This document shows, one piece after another, positions 45,153-54,318 of a DNA stretch of 64,000 nt. The position numbers and the translations under genes are program-made. The notes below the pieces were generated by a model, which saw only the letters and a program-made list of their open reading frames with translations, ran no database searches and was not told the origin of the DNA. Every line of letters begins with the position of its first letter. Positions within the stretch are counted from its first letter, which is position 1. Origin of the DNA: AP-15 sp963787425. GTDB taxonomy: Bacteria; Pseudomonadota; Alphaproteobacteria; ATCC43930; CGMCC-115725. The stretch is from the NCBI GenBank assembly GCA_963787425.1, contig CAWBCV010000014.1:194756-258755 (forward strand). Reading direction: 5' to 3'.

Positions 45153-46443
45153 CATGTCTGACATGAGTTGACTTGTTCTGCGGGGCAGGTGGCTTTTCCG
45201 AAGGGTTCCGGCAGGCGGGCTTTCATACGGTTGCCGCTACGGATATTGATCCTTGGGCAGGAGCCACTTTCGAGCTGAATCACGCGCGCTATGGAACTAA
45301 ATTCATAGTCGGGGATCTTGGCTCGATGAGTGTGCAGTGTTCACTGCTGGAGGCTGTAGAGGGGATTGCGATCGACGTGGTAATCGGCGGGCCGCCCTGC
45401 CAGGCGTTCTCGCAGGTCCGCAATCACAACCGAATTATTGGGGATCCACGCAATAAGCTCTATCGGCATTACATTGCAATAATCCGAAACATCCGGCCGA
45501 AATTGTTCGTCATGGAGAATGTCCCGGGGCTGCAGAACCTTGGAGGTGGGTCGGTGAGGCGCCAGATCCTCGATGATCTGACACTCGATGGGGAGTACCG
45601 GGTGGCCTCGGAAGTAGTCGATGCCGCTGCGTTCGGCGTGCCGCAGAACCGGCTTAGGGTGCTATTCGTCGGGGTAAGGGCGGATTTGGGGATTGAACCG
45701 CGGTTCCCGGAGGTACCGGAGTTCCCAGAGCTTCCGCAGCTAGAGCGGCTGCCGGCTCGGGCTGGTGGCACAGAGCACAACCGCTCGCTTTTGACTGAAG
45801 CAGCGCGCTCGGCGCTTCTGGACCCAGAGGATTTTCGGCTGGTAACGGTCAAGCAGGCAATTGGAGATCTTGCATATCTGCAACCATGCCAAAAGCTTGT
45901 GCGGAAGCCATCGGACGATCCCTTGCCGTACGAGACCGCCGCGCAGTCCGCTTACCAGCGGGCCCGCCGCGCAGGCTCGAGGGAACTCTTCAATGCCGAC
46001 GTCCCGTCGAATTCGAGAGGATACGGTTTCGCGCTTGCAGGTGATCCCAGCAGGGGGGAATTTCCGCGACCTTCCAGAGGAGCTCTCAGCGCGTTACCTG
46101 TCAGGGAAAAAGTGGGGGCCGGAACTCGGGCGGAAGAACCTGAGTTCGGAAATACTTCTTTGCTTACCGAAAGCTGCACCCTGATCACTTCAGCTGGACG
46201 CTCAACACCAAGTCGGATTGCGTGTTTCACTACGATTGCCCTCGGGCCTTGACCGTGCGCGAGTTCGCGCGGCTGCATTCGTTCGACGATACCTATCATT
46301 TTATGTTCGGCGACCGGCACAGCGGGTATCAGCAGGTCGGCAACGCTGTGCCGCCATTGTTTGCCCGTGCGATAGGGACGACGCTGCGGGACCTCCTAGC
46401 GGAGGCCGACGCGAGCAAGGCCATACGCGAAGCGGCCGCATAA
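45153..46443 (+). pseudogene. DNA (cytosine-5) methyltransferase, multiply frameshifted
   Basis: A C5-cytosine methyltransferase of a restriction-modification system. Motif I is FCGAGGFSEGF; the catalytic Cys lies in GGPPCQAFSQ; motif VI is LFVMENVPGL and motif VIII VPQNRLRVLFVG. Later parts lie in other frames: GGNFRDLPEELSARYL with GKKWGPELGRK after a shift near 46010, then WTLNTKSDCVFHYDCPRALT with GNAVPPLFARAIG after a shift near 46140. The start is also odd: ATG 45153 is out of frame by one base with VDLFCG, leaving only a TTG at 45173. At least two, probably three indels make it inactive. Confidence 0.87.
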
Positions 46444-46447
46444 TCAT

Positions 46448-47456
46448 TCAGGACGCGCCGTACCGGCCGCGCATGTCGGCCAGGAAATCGGAAAGAGCGA
46501 GAATCTTCCCTGCTCCAATCCAGTGGCGGACCGTGCCGATGCGGTCGCCTTGAGTGTGAAGGAGCAGTTCCGGGCTGATGTGATAAATATTGTGGAAGAT
46601 GTACCCGCCAGCGCCGCCCGGGATGGCGCGCGCCACATTGTTTAGGCGCGCGACGTCAAATTCGTTTGTGATGAGCGCGAATTGCAGCTCCGTCGATTGT
46701 GTCTTGTTCATTTGGTAGGCGGTGTACTCGGACTGGAACTGGGTTTCTCGGTCTTGGCGCATGCTCCATTTCGCGGACGTGATGACGTGAGTGATGCCCC
46801 CTTCCAGAATCGCAATATCGGGATGCGGGTCGAGATCCCGGCAGACGCGGCGGAGCACGACGGAAGCCAGGTAATTCGGAGACGGGCCGGCGCAACGCTA
46901 TTTTCTCCGGCGGAACTCCAGCCACTCGTACAAGGAGAAGATAAAGGAGGTCCTCGAAGCCTTCGCCGAGCGCGTTCTTGCGTTTGTTGCCGATCGTGAA
47001 GAAGTCGCGGCTGAGGACCTCGAGATGGCGCGCTACCGGACGCACCCGGCTATCCGCGACGCCCTCGCCGCGAAGCACCTGTTCGATAACGGCGACTAGC
47101 TCGCTCTCGAGCTCGGTGTCTATGTCGGTGGAGCGTCTGCGCTTCCATTCCTCGACGCACCCCTTGAAGAGGTGATCGATCTCCGCCGGAAGCTGCGCTC
47201 GGGTAACGCCGAACAGGCGGCATAATTCATCGGTGAACCTGATAGCCCGGCTGTGGAAGTTACCGCCCGGCTGCATGTGGTTGGAATCATATATGTGGGC
47301 GAGGCCGGCCCCTTGGTTCATCCAGAGCAGGCACCTATAGACGTGCTCCCAGGCGTTTTCTGCCGTGACTTCGCCTGCCCGTGCGAAATACGCCTCGAGC
47401 ACTCGCATCCGGGTCGCCTGGCCGAACGGACTTCCGGCCCCCTGGGACCTCGCCAC
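46448..47456 (-). pseudogene. Type II restriction endonuclease, frameshifted
   Basis: The partner of the convergent methyltransferase, four bases from its end. The GTG start at 47456 has GGGAGGAG. The N-terminal ~190 codons (AENAWEHVYRCLLWMNQGAG, RALEVL-like helices) are open; near 46885 the frame shifts by one and the C-terminal part (NYLASVVLRRVCRDLDPHPD, HVITSAKWSMRQDRETQFQS, YIFHNIYHISPELL) continues to 46448. PD followed by ITSAKWS could be the metal-binding PD-(D/E)XK centre. The exact family and recognition site are not known to me. Confidence 0.75.
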
Positions 47457-47534
47457 GCCGATCTCCTCCCGAATGATCTCTTAAAACCGCTAAACCGCGA
47501 ACATGCGAATACGCCGGATCCCGTTGCGGAGCGA

Positions 47535-47960
47535 TTAAAGACGACGGGGGACGGCAGCGTGCACGTCGTCGGCAAGGGTTTTAAGGACCGCAAGGTCGTG
47601 AGACTGGCATTCCCAAATAGTAAGCACGGTCCATCCGGCCGCCTGCAGTGCCTCGCGGTGCCGCTCGTCGCGAGCGCGGTTGGTCGCGATTTTGGGGCCC
47701 CAGTAGGCCAGGTTGGATTTGACCTTACGCCTGCCGTCGATGCAACGTGGGCAACCATGCCAGAAACAGCCGTGAACGAAGATGCAAACGCGACGGGAAG
47801 GAAAGACAAGGTCCGGTCGCCCCGGGAGTTCGGGCGGACATAACCGGTACCGGAGGCCGGCGGCATGGAGGTAGCGGCGCACGGCGAGCTCAGGGGCAGT
47901 GTCCTTGCTACGGATGGCCGCCATGATCTCGCTGCGCCGGGCCGGAGTTACCGTATCCAC
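47535..47960 (-). CDS. vsr: Very short patch repair endonuclease Vsr
   Basis: A 141-residue mismatch endonuclease that nicks beside T:G mismatches arising from deamination of 5-methylcytosine, typically encoded with a C5-methyltransferase. Visible: RRSEIMAAIRSKDTAPELAV, the catalytic Asp in PGRPDLVFPS, and the zinc and active-site segment CIFVHGCFWHGCPRC, then TIWECQSHDL near the end. Length is normal and the frame intact, unlike the methylase and nuclease beside it. It lies 78 bp upstream of the nuclease on the same strand. Confidence 0.93.
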   Translation of the reverse strand: MDTVTPARRSEIMAAIRSKDTAPELAVRRYLHAAGLRYRLCPPELPGRPDLVFPSRRVCIFVHGCFWHGCPRCIDGRRKVKSNLAYWGPKIATNRARDERHREALQAAGWTVLTIWECQSHDLAVLKTLADDVHAAVPRRL

Positions 47961-48627
47961 GGAGCGTTAGGATAGCGATACTCCACCCTTGAGCAGGAGG
48001 GCGGTCTAGTCAAGGTTGGTCTTTACGGCGGCTGTACCGCGACAGCACCCGGCGCGATGGCTGTCGCGCTGCTTGCGCCCCAGCTGCCTTTGAGAGAACA
48101 TATCGTGAATATATATTTCGGCCTCGTTGGCTTTGGAGCCCCGCCGATGCCGGAAATTGTTGCCGATCCGCCTTCGCCTTCCTGTTATCACCTGTTTTCC
48201 GGGACTGGAATCAAGGAATTTCAAAGGCTTGGTCCTGATCCCTTTTTGCGTCGCGCGAGGCACGCGGGCGGTTCGCTAAGGGAAGCTCAGGCAATCCGCG
48301 CGGGCGGCCGCGCGGCATTCACAATCCCAGGCGCCGGGTGCCCGATCTCGTTGCGCGGCCGCTGAGCGCGCAGGCGCTGTCGGATCTGATCGACCGCAAG
48401 CCGCATCTGTTACGGCCGCTCGCGGCGCAAGTATTGCCGCCGCCTCTGGCCGCACCCGATCCGGCGGAGCGTTTCGGGATCGACTTGGCGTCGTTGCGGA
48501 CGCCCGAGGATTGCCGGCAGATGCTGGTCACCGTTCTGGCGGCCCTTGCGCGCGGTGGAATCGCGCACGGCGAGTGCGTGCCCGGCTGCGCGCCGTCACA
48601 CGCCTCGCGCGGTCCTCGTATTCTAAA
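47961..48627. other. Stretch with a decayed small gene
   Basis: The left part (to about 48290) has no supported gene. On the plus strand about 48290-48627 shows ERFGIDLASLRTPEDCRQML with VTVLAALARGGIA, then RRVRARLRAVTRLARSS in another frame, which together read like the C-terminal half of a common small alphaproteobacterial protein with a frameshift near 48565. No function can be given. It runs up to the hemA stop. Confidence 0.4.
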
Positions 48628-49839
48628 TTAGGCGGCGCAGCGCAGATCGCGCTCCGACCAGATGATCGCGAGCGCGGTAACCAAATGGTCGATGTCGGCC
48701 TCGCTGTGCAGGGGCGAGGGGGTCAGGCGCAGCCGCTCGGTGCCGCGCGGCACGGTCGGGTAGTTGATCGGCTGCACATAGATTTGGAACTCGTCGAGGA
48801 GCCGATCGGTGATGTGTCGGCACAGTACCGGGTCGCCGACCATGACCGGCACGATATGGCTCGGATTGTCGAGGTGCGGGATTTGGGCGGCATCAAGCCG
48901 GCGGCGCAGCAGCCTGACATGCTCGTGCAACTGGCGGCGTTCGGCGGAGCTGTCCTTCAGGTAACGGATGCTGGCAAGGGCGGCCGCCGCCACGGCCGGC
49001 GGCAGCGCCGAGGTAAAGATGAAGCCGGACGCGAAGCTGCGCACGAAATCGCACAGCGCCGCCGAGCCGGCGATATAGCCGCCGATCACGCCAAAGGCTT
49101 TCGCCAAGGTGCCCTCGATGACCGTCAGCCGATGTGCGATGCCGTCGCGTTCGGCAATGCCGCCGCCGCGCGGCCCGTAGAGCCCGACTGCATGCACCTC
49201 GTCGAGATAGGTCATCGCCCCATGCGCCTCGGCGATGTCGCACAGTTCGGCGAGCGGCGCGATGTCGCCGTCCATCGAGTAGACCGATTCAAACGCGACC
49301 AGTTTCGGCACGGCGGGATCGAGCGCGGCGAGCTTGCGGTCGAGGTCGGCGGGGTCGTTATGGGCGAAAGTCCGCTTTGCCGCCCGGCTGTGCCGGATGC
49401 CCTCGATCATCGAGGCGTGGTTCAATTCATCGGACAGCACGACGCAGCCCGGCAGCCGCGCCGCGAGCGTGCTCAACGTTGCCCAGTTCGACATATAGCC
49501 GGAGTTGAACAGCAGCGCGGCTTCGGTGCCGTGCAGATCGGCCAGCTCGCGTTCGAGCATTACGTGGTAATGGTTGGTACCGGAGATGTTCCGGGTGCCG
49601 CCAGCGCCGGCGCCGCAACGGTCGATAGCCGCATGCATCGCCGCCAGCACCTTCGGGTGCTGCCCCATGCCGAGATAGTCGTTGGCACACCATACCGTCA
49701 CCTCGCGACAGCTGTTGCCGCGATAGTGCATCGCTCGCGGGAAATGCCCGGCCCGGCGTTCGAGATCGGCAAAGACGCGATAGCGTCCCTCGCGCCGCAA
49801 TTCACCCAGCTGCCGTTGGAAAAAAGCCTCGTATTCCAT
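48628..49839 (-). CDS. hemA: 5-aminolevulinate synthase, second copy
   Basis: A 403-residue paralogue of the enzyme at 35347. All landmarks are kept: VWCANDYLGMGQHPKVL, GAGAGGTRNISGTNHYH, FESVYSMDGDIAPL, YLDEVHAVGLYGPRGGGIA and IEGTLAKAFGVIGGY with the PLP lysine. The two copies differ in many surface positions and are unlikely to be a recent duplication. This copy lies with dps and katA, so it may supply haem for catalase under oxidative stress; that is inference from context. Which copy is housekeeping cannot be told. Confidence 0.95.
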   Translation of the reverse strand: MEYEAFFQRQLGELRREGRYRVFADLERRAGHFPRAMHYRGNSCREVTVWCANDYLGMGQHPKVLAAMHAAIDRCGAGAGGTRNISGTNHYHVMLERELADLHGTEAALLFNSGYMSNWATLSTLAARLPGCVVLSDELNHASMIEGIRHSRAAKRTFAHNDPADLDRKLAALDPAVPKLVAFESVYSMDGDIAPLAELCDIAEAHGAMTYLDEVHAVGLYGPRGGGIAERDGIAHRLTVIEGTLAKAFGVIGGYIAGSAALCDFVRSFASGFIFTSALPPAVAAAALASIRYLKDSSAERRQLHEHVRLLRRRLDAAQIPHLDNPSHIVPVMVGDPVLCRHITDRLLDEFQIYVQPINYPTVPRGTERLRLTPSPLHSEADIDHLVTALAIIWSERDLRCAA

Positions 49840-49879
49840 GATCCTCCCGTTCCTCGTTTTGTGCCCGGCCGCCCGCTCA

Positions 49880-49921
49880 CCCTTCCCTCTCCCCGGCCGG
49901 CGGGGGAGAGGGCGAGAAAGG
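49880..49921. terminator. Palindromic terminator/repeat between dps and hemA
   Basis: CCCTCTCCCC and GGGGAGAGGG form a 10-bp stem around a GC-rich loop (about 49885-49912), inside a larger CCTTCC/GGAAGG-like dispersed unit. It follows the dps stop directly and precedes hemA on the same strand, so it likely ends the dps transcript. Confidence 0.7.
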
Positions 49922-49923
49922 GC

Positions 49924-50400
49924 CTAAAGCTGTCTGTGCGACTCGACCAGCCAGAGCTGGTAGTCGATGCCGCGCGAGACCTCGGTGAACAGGTCGGAGG
50001 TATCGATATCGCCGAACTCGTCGCTTTCGTCGATCGCGTTGCGCGCCGACTCGCCGAAGCTCGCCAACGCCGCCGTCACCGCCTCGATATGGGCCGCGGC
50101 GTCGGCAACCCCCAACCGGTACGGCTCGAGGAACGACTGCTCCGCCGCGGTCTGAACCGTTCCCTCGGCAGTGCCGCCGAGAGTGCCGGCTCGTTCGGCG
50201 ATCTTGTCCGAATACTCTTCGACGACATCGGCGACCTTGTCGAACAGCTCGTGAACTGCGATGAAGGTCGGGCCGCGGACATTCCAATGCGCCTGCTTGA
50301 CCTGCGCGTGCAGGTCAATGGCGGCGGCGAGGTGGCGATTGAGCAGAGCCACCGATCTCGACCGGATTTGCTCTGGCAAGGTATTGGCGGTTCTGTACAT
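49924..50400 (-). CDS. dps: Dps-family DNA-protection ferritin
   Basis: A 158-residue Dps protein that oxidises and stores iron and shields DNA in stationary phase or oxidative stress. The inter-subunit ferroxidase ligands are visible in AQVKQAHWNVRGPTFIAVHE and LFDKVADVVEEYSDKIAER. LLNRHLAAAIDLH marks helix A. A GGAG site lies before the ATG. It is followed by hemA and preceded by katA, all on one strand, a coherent oxidative-stress block. Confidence 0.93.
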   Translation of the reverse strand: MYRTANTLPEQIRSRSVALLNRHLAAAIDLHAQVKQAHWNVRGPTFIAVHELFDKVADVVEEYSDKIAERAGTLGGTAEGTVQTAAEQSFLEPYRLGVADAAAHIEAVTAALASFGESARNAIDESDEFGDIDTSDLFTEVSRGIDYQLWLVESHRQL

Positions 50401-50442
50401 TACTCTTACTCCTTGGGCTGCAATTGCAGTGATTGCGGCGGG

Positions 50443-51900
50443 TCACTCCGCCGCCGGCTTGAGCTCGAGGCCGAGAGCCCGCGCGACCCCTTTTCCATAG
50501 GCCGGGTCGGCGCGCAGGCAATTGGCAACGTGCCGCTCCTTGATGTGCCGTCGCGCATCGCCCATTGCGCGGGCGGTGTTGTCGAAGAGCCTCTGCTGCT
50601 GATCGGGCGTCATCAGCCGGAAAAGATTGCCCGGCTGCTCCCAGTGATCATCGTCGACGCGATGGTCATAGTGCGCCGCCTCACCCTCGATCGGCAGTGG
50701 CGGCTCGGCGAAATCGGGCTGATTGTCCCACAGCCCCTGGCTGTTCGGGTTGAAGCTGGTCGTGCCGCCGAGATTGCCGTCGACCCGCATTGCTCCGTCC
50801 CGGTGGTAGCTCATGACCGGGCATTTCGGCGCGTTGACCGGGATCTGGTAGGAGTTGACGCCGAGGCGGTAACGAACCGCGTCGTTGTACGAGAACAGGC
50901 GCGCCTGCAGCATCTTGTCGGGGGAGAAGCTGATGCCGGGGACGACGCTCGACGGCCCGAACGCCGCCTGCTCGACTTCGGCGAAATAGTTGTCCGGCCA
51001 GCGGTTGAGCTCCATGACGCCGACCTCGATCAGCGGGTACTCGGCCTTCGGCCAGACCTTGGTCAGGTCGAATGGGTTGTGGCGATGCGTCTTCGCCTGC
51101 GCTTCGGTCATCACCTGGATGAAAAGCGTCCAGCGCGGGAAGTCGCCGGCTTCGATCGCATTGAACAGGTCGCGGCCATGACTTTCGCGATCCTTGGCAA
51201 CGAGAGCTTCGGCTTCCGCGTCGGTGAGATTGGCAATCCCCTGTTGGGTGCGGAAATGGAATTTGACCCAGACGCGCTCGTTCGCTGCGTTGATCATCGA
51301 AAAGGTGTGGCTGCCGAAGAGGTGCATATTGCGGAAGCTCTTCGGGATGCCGCGGTCGGACATGACGACTGTGACCTGGTGCAGCGCTTCGGGCAGCAAG
51401 GTCCAGAAATCCCAGTTGTTGTCAGCGCTGCGCATCCCGGTGCGCGGGTCGCGCTTGATCGCGTGGTTGAGGTCGGGGAAGCGCAGCGGGTCGCGAAAGA
51501 AGAACACCGGCGTGTTGTTGCCGACGATGTCCCAGTTGCCTTCCTCGGTGTAGAACTTGAGTGCGGTTCCGCGAATATCGCGCTCGGCGTCGGCCGCACC
51601 ACGCTCGCCGGCGACGGTCGAGAAGCGGGCAAACATCGGAGTCTGCTTGCCAATCGCGTTGAAGATCTTCGCCTTGGTAAAGCGCGTGATGTCGTGCGTA
51701 ACGGTGAAGGTGCCGTAGGCGCCCCAGCCCTTTGCGTGCATGCGGCGCTCGGGAATCACCTCGCGGTCGAAATGCGCCAGCTTTTCGAGCAGCCAGATGT
51801 CCTGCAATAGCGCAGGACCGCGCGGGCCGGCGGTCATGATGTTGGTGTTGTCGGCGACCGGTGCGCCGTTTTCATTGGTAAAACGCTTCGTTGTGGACAT
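50443..51900 (-). CDS. katA: Monofunctional haem catalase
   Basis: A 485-residue small-subunit catalase that disproportionates hydrogen peroxide. The distal His is in PERRMHAKGWGAYGTFTV, the catalytic Asn in DIVGNNTPVFFFRDPL, and the proximal haem Tyr in RLFSYNDAVRYRLG. Length and order are normal for clade-3 catalases. GGGAG-like sequence precedes the ATG. A very long open frame on the opposite strand across this gene and its neighbours is a composition artefact. Confidence 0.96.
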   Translation of the reverse strand: MSTTKRFTNENGAPVADNTNIMTAGPRGPALLQDIWLLEKLAHFDREVIPERRMHAKGWGAYGTFTVTHDITRFTKAKIFNAIGKQTPMFARFSTVAGERGAADAERDIRGTALKFYTEEGNWDIVGNNTPVFFFRDPLRFPDLNHAIKRDPRTGMRSADNNWDFWTLLPEALHQVTVVMSDRGIPKSFRNMHLFGSHTFSMINAANERVWVKFHFRTQQGIANLTDAEAEALVAKDRESHGRDLFNAIEAGDFPRWTLFIQVMTEAQAKTHRHNPFDLTKVWPKAEYPLIEVGVMELNRWPDNYFAEVEQAAFGPSSVVPGISFSPDKMLQARLFSYNDAVRYRLGVNSYQIPVNAPKCPVMSYHRDGAMRVDGNLGGTTSFNPNSQGLWDNQPDFAEPPLPIEGEAAHYDHRVDDDHWEQPGNLFRLMTPDQQQRLFDNTARAMGDARRHIKERHVANCLRADPAYGKGVARALGLELKPAAE

Positions 51901-51947
51901 GAGAAACTCCCTGGGTTGTATCGGTGGTGGGTGGGGCGCGGATGTGT

Positions 51948-52616
51948 CTAGCCGGGCCAGGCAGAGGAGCGGATCACGCGGCAGAAATTCTCGGCCCGGA
52001 AGGAGGGGTCCTTGTCGGCGAGCACGTCGGCGTTGACAGTGCCGAAGGTCGTTTCGGGCTTGTGGTGGAAGCCGTCGTAGAAGGCCTGGATGATCTCTTC
52101 CTTGAAGCGGCTGGGGCGCGGGTGCGCGCGGACCACGACTTCGCGCTCGGCCTCGGTGAACTCGGAAAAAGCGATGCCGAGCACGTCCATCTCGACGCCG
52201 GCGGTGACGAGCGCGATGACGGGATGCATATGCGGTGGGATGCCGGGTGTCGTGTGCAGCGCGATGGCGGTCCAGACCGTCTCGACATCCTGCTCGGGGA
52301 TGCCATGGCTCCGCAGGAAGTCACGGGCGGCGTTGGCGCCGTCCACCTCGAAGCGCTCACGCGCACTCGCGTGCTCAGGCGTGAGGCCCATATCGTGGAA
52401 CATAGCGCCGGCATAAAGGAGCTCGGGATCGAAGCGGAGGCCGCGGCGCTTGCCGGTGAGTGCGCCCCAGTAATAGACGCGGCTCGAGTGGTGGAACAGC
52501 AGCGGTGATTTAGTATCCTTGACCAATTCGGTCACTTCGCGTGCCAGTTTGCTGTCGGGGATGATAATACCTGCGATTGGCTTCTCGCCGATTGCGTGTA
52601 AGGGGACCAACCTCAT
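51948..52616 (-). CDS. HD-domain phosphohydrolase-like protein
   Basis: A 222-residue protein with an HD metal-dependent hydrolase domain: LLFHHSSRVYYWGAL gives the first His, YAGAMFHDMGLT the HD pair, and TAIALHTTPGIPPHMHPVIA later His residues. The wording is close to cyanamide-hydratase-like HD proteins. I chose the ATG at 52616 because AGGAG lies seven bases upstream; a start at 52658 lacks one. It follows katA convergently placed in the same direction with 47 bp between. Substrate unknown. Confidence 0.85.
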   Translation of the reverse strand: MRLVPLHAIGEKPIAGIIIPDSKLAREVTELVKDTKSPLLFHHSSRVYYWGALTGKRRGLRFDPELLYAGAMFHDMGLTPEHASARERFEVDGANAARDFLRSHGIPEQDVETVWTAIALHTTPGIPPHMHPVIALVTAGVEMDVLGIAFSEFTEAEREVVVRAHPRPSRFKEEIIQAFYDGFHHKPETTFGTVNADVLADKDPSFRAENFCRVIRSSAWPG

Positions 52617-52658
52617 TTGCTTGCTCCTGAAAAAATTCTTGCCCGGCAAACTCGCCAT

Positions 52659-53087
52659 TCAGCAAATCGATCTTCGTCGGTGGGCCGATCCGATATTGTC
52701 TGAACCCTCTTCTCCGTCGGGCAGGTTCGAATGGGAGACCCTGTCAGAGATCAATCCGCGTGGTGCTTCATCAAATCGATATTTCCGATCTACGCGATAG
52801 GCGGTCTCTATCGCAGCAGGCGATCTCACTGCAGCGCTCGCCCTTACTCGGCTACGGCGCCAGCCGCGAGTTATGGCAGGATTGAAATGGCCGCTGCTGA
52901 TATCGCCAAATGCCGTGATGGATACCAGGATGGTGAGGCCGTGCGCGAACGCAACTCGCGGCTCATGGTTGACGCCGAGCGCGATTGCCGCCCCGGCGCC
53001 GATGAAGATCAGTGCGAAGGTGCCGATGAACTCGGCGGCCAAAGTCCGCACCGAACCGGTTGCTGTTTCAGTCACAGACATCTCCAA
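52659..53087 (-). pseudogene. Aquaporin (MIP family), truncated after first NPA
   Basis: The first ~73 residues are a clear aquaporin N-terminus: TLAAEFIGTFALIFIGAGAA, AFAHGLTILVSITAFGDISS and GHFNPAIT with the first NPA box. After that homology ends abruptly (about 52868) and the rest (RGWRRSRVRASAAVRSP) is unrelated. The other four membrane helices and second NPA box are missing, so no channel could form. A phased TTTAC site lies 116 bp upstream, suggesting the promoter is still in place. Confidence 0.83.
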
Positions 53088-53202
53088 ACACGGCCTGGCG
53101 AGCGCATATCACCCCCTTTGCCGCCGACTTTGCTACCCCTGCCCAACACCATGGGGCTGGCGATTACTTACGAAGCAGGGTATCGGGGGCCAGTGAATCT
53201 GA

Positions 53203-53227
53203 GTAAATCGTGGTAAAATGTGCTAAC
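53203..53227 (-). promoter_or_regulatory. Phased TTTAC site upstream of the truncated aquaporin
   Basis: On the minus strand TTTAC occurs at 53217-53213 and 53207-53203, with a TTAGC-like unit 10 bp further out. TTTACTCAG follows the same wording as other sites in the window, and GATACC lies about 20 bp further on as a possible -10 element. Confidence 0.6.
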
Positions 53228-53339
53228 AGCCAGGCGGGCGAATGAGGCCGCGTCGCCAGAGGTGCCTATCGAGAAGTGACACGATGCCGTTCTGCACCAG
53301 ATTGTCATGGCATCGAAGTTTGGCGCGAAACGGGTCAGT

Positions 53340-53364
53340 CTCACTAACTTTTACGGGATCTTAC
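53340..53364 (+). promoter_or_regulatory. Phased TTTAC site upstream of the DUF1275 gene
   Basis: CTCAC at 53340, TTTAC at 53350 and CTTAC at 53360 repeat with a 10-bp period; TCGG follows the last unit, as at 55829. CCTAAGT lies 21 bp further as a possible -10 element and the start codon is 72 bp downstream. Confidence 0.6.
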
Positions 53365-53435
53365 TCGGATTCAGTCCACTACCGGCCTAAGTGCAGCGGT
53401 ATGGATGAAGCGCCAGCAGCCGGCGGCGCCCCGGA

Positions 53436-54179
53436 ATGAGCATTCGCTCGGCCACCAGCTCGCGTCTGCTGAACATAGCATCCGCGGCAGCTGATCTCGC
53501 CAGTCGGGCCCTTCCGTTCGTTTTGAGCCTGATTGCCGGATCCACCGACATCATCGGGTTTCTCGGCCTCAACGGGCTGTTTACTGCCCACATCACCGGC
53601 AATCTGGTCGTTCTGGCCGCGCATATTGTCGCTGGCGACCCGACGATATTCTCGTACATTTTATCGGTTCCGGTCTTCATGCTGATGCTGTTTCTAACGC
53701 GCGTGCTCGCCGGCGGCCTCGAGCAAATTGGGGTTTCGACCTTGCAGCCGCTGCTGCTGCTGCAGTTGATTTTCCTCGTTGCGTTCCTCTCGATTTGCGT
53801 TGTGGCGGGTCCGTGGCGCGACGCCAATGCAATTCTCGCGGTCCTCGCGGGCATGTTCGGCGTCGCGGCGATGGCGGTGCAGAACGCCCTCGTGCAGGTT
53901 TCGCTGACGAACACGCCAACCACTGCCGTAATGACGACGAATGTCACTCATTTCATGCTGGACCTGGGTGCGGCGTTGGTTGGCCGCGATGATGCCAAGG
54001 TCGCCCGGGCGCGTGCCCGTGCGGTGCACACCTTGCCGGTGATCGTCGGCTTTGCCATGGGGTGCGTGCTCGGCGCGGCATTTGAAGCTGCCGCTGGCTT
54101 GTGGTCCTTGACTCTGCCCACGGCGCTTGCCTTGCTCGCAGTCGCAACGGGATTGGGTGACCAGCGTCGCCCCTCGTGA
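53436..54179 (+). CDS. DUF1275 (YoaK) family membrane protein
   Basis: A 247-residue integral membrane protein with six or seven hydrophobic segments. The family signature is present: VLSLIAGSTDIIGFLGLNGL followed by FTAHITGNLVVLAA, and later QNALVQVSLTNTPTTAVMTT with NVTHFMLDLG. DUF1275 proteins resemble small transporters; no substrate is established. It is preceded by a phased TTTAC site and lies between the truncated aquaporin and a decayed DUF2846-like gene that have the same site. Confidence 0.9.
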   Translation: MSIRSATSSRLLNIASAAADLASRALPFVLSLIAGSTDIIGFLGLNGLFTAHITGNLVVLAAHIVAGDPTIFSYILSVPVFMLMLFLTRVLAGGLEQIGVSTLQPLLLLQLIFLVAFLSICVVAGPWRDANAILAVLAGMFGVAAMAVQNALVQVSLTNTPTTAVMTTNVTHFMLDLGAALVGRDDAKVARARARAVHTLPVIVGFAMGCVLGAAFEAAAGLWSLTLPTALALLAVATGLGDQRRPS

Positions 54180-54206
54180 AACCCTGGTCAGCTGCTACGA
54201 GCGCGG

Positions 54207-54242
54207 TTCACGATGATTTTACCGAGCTTTACCCCGCTTTAC
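54207..54242 (+). promoter_or_regulatory. Phased TTTAC triplet upstream of the DUF2846-like gene
   Basis: TTTAC at 54218, 54228 and 54238 are exact copies with a 10-bp period; TTCAC at 54207 may be a fourth unit. TCG follows the last copy. The gene start is 77 bp downstream. This is the clearest example of the motif. Confidence 0.75.
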
Positions 54243-54318
54243 TCGCAGGGCGCGGGATTAGCAACAAATCACCCGGAGACAGCGTTAGCGGTGCATCACC
54301 TGCGATCAGAGAGTGACG

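Noticed and set aside
48511..51810. Very long plus-strand open frame (about 1100 codons)
   Set aside because: It lies antisense to hemA, dps and katA, which have complete family motifs. High GC at third codon positions produces such frames.
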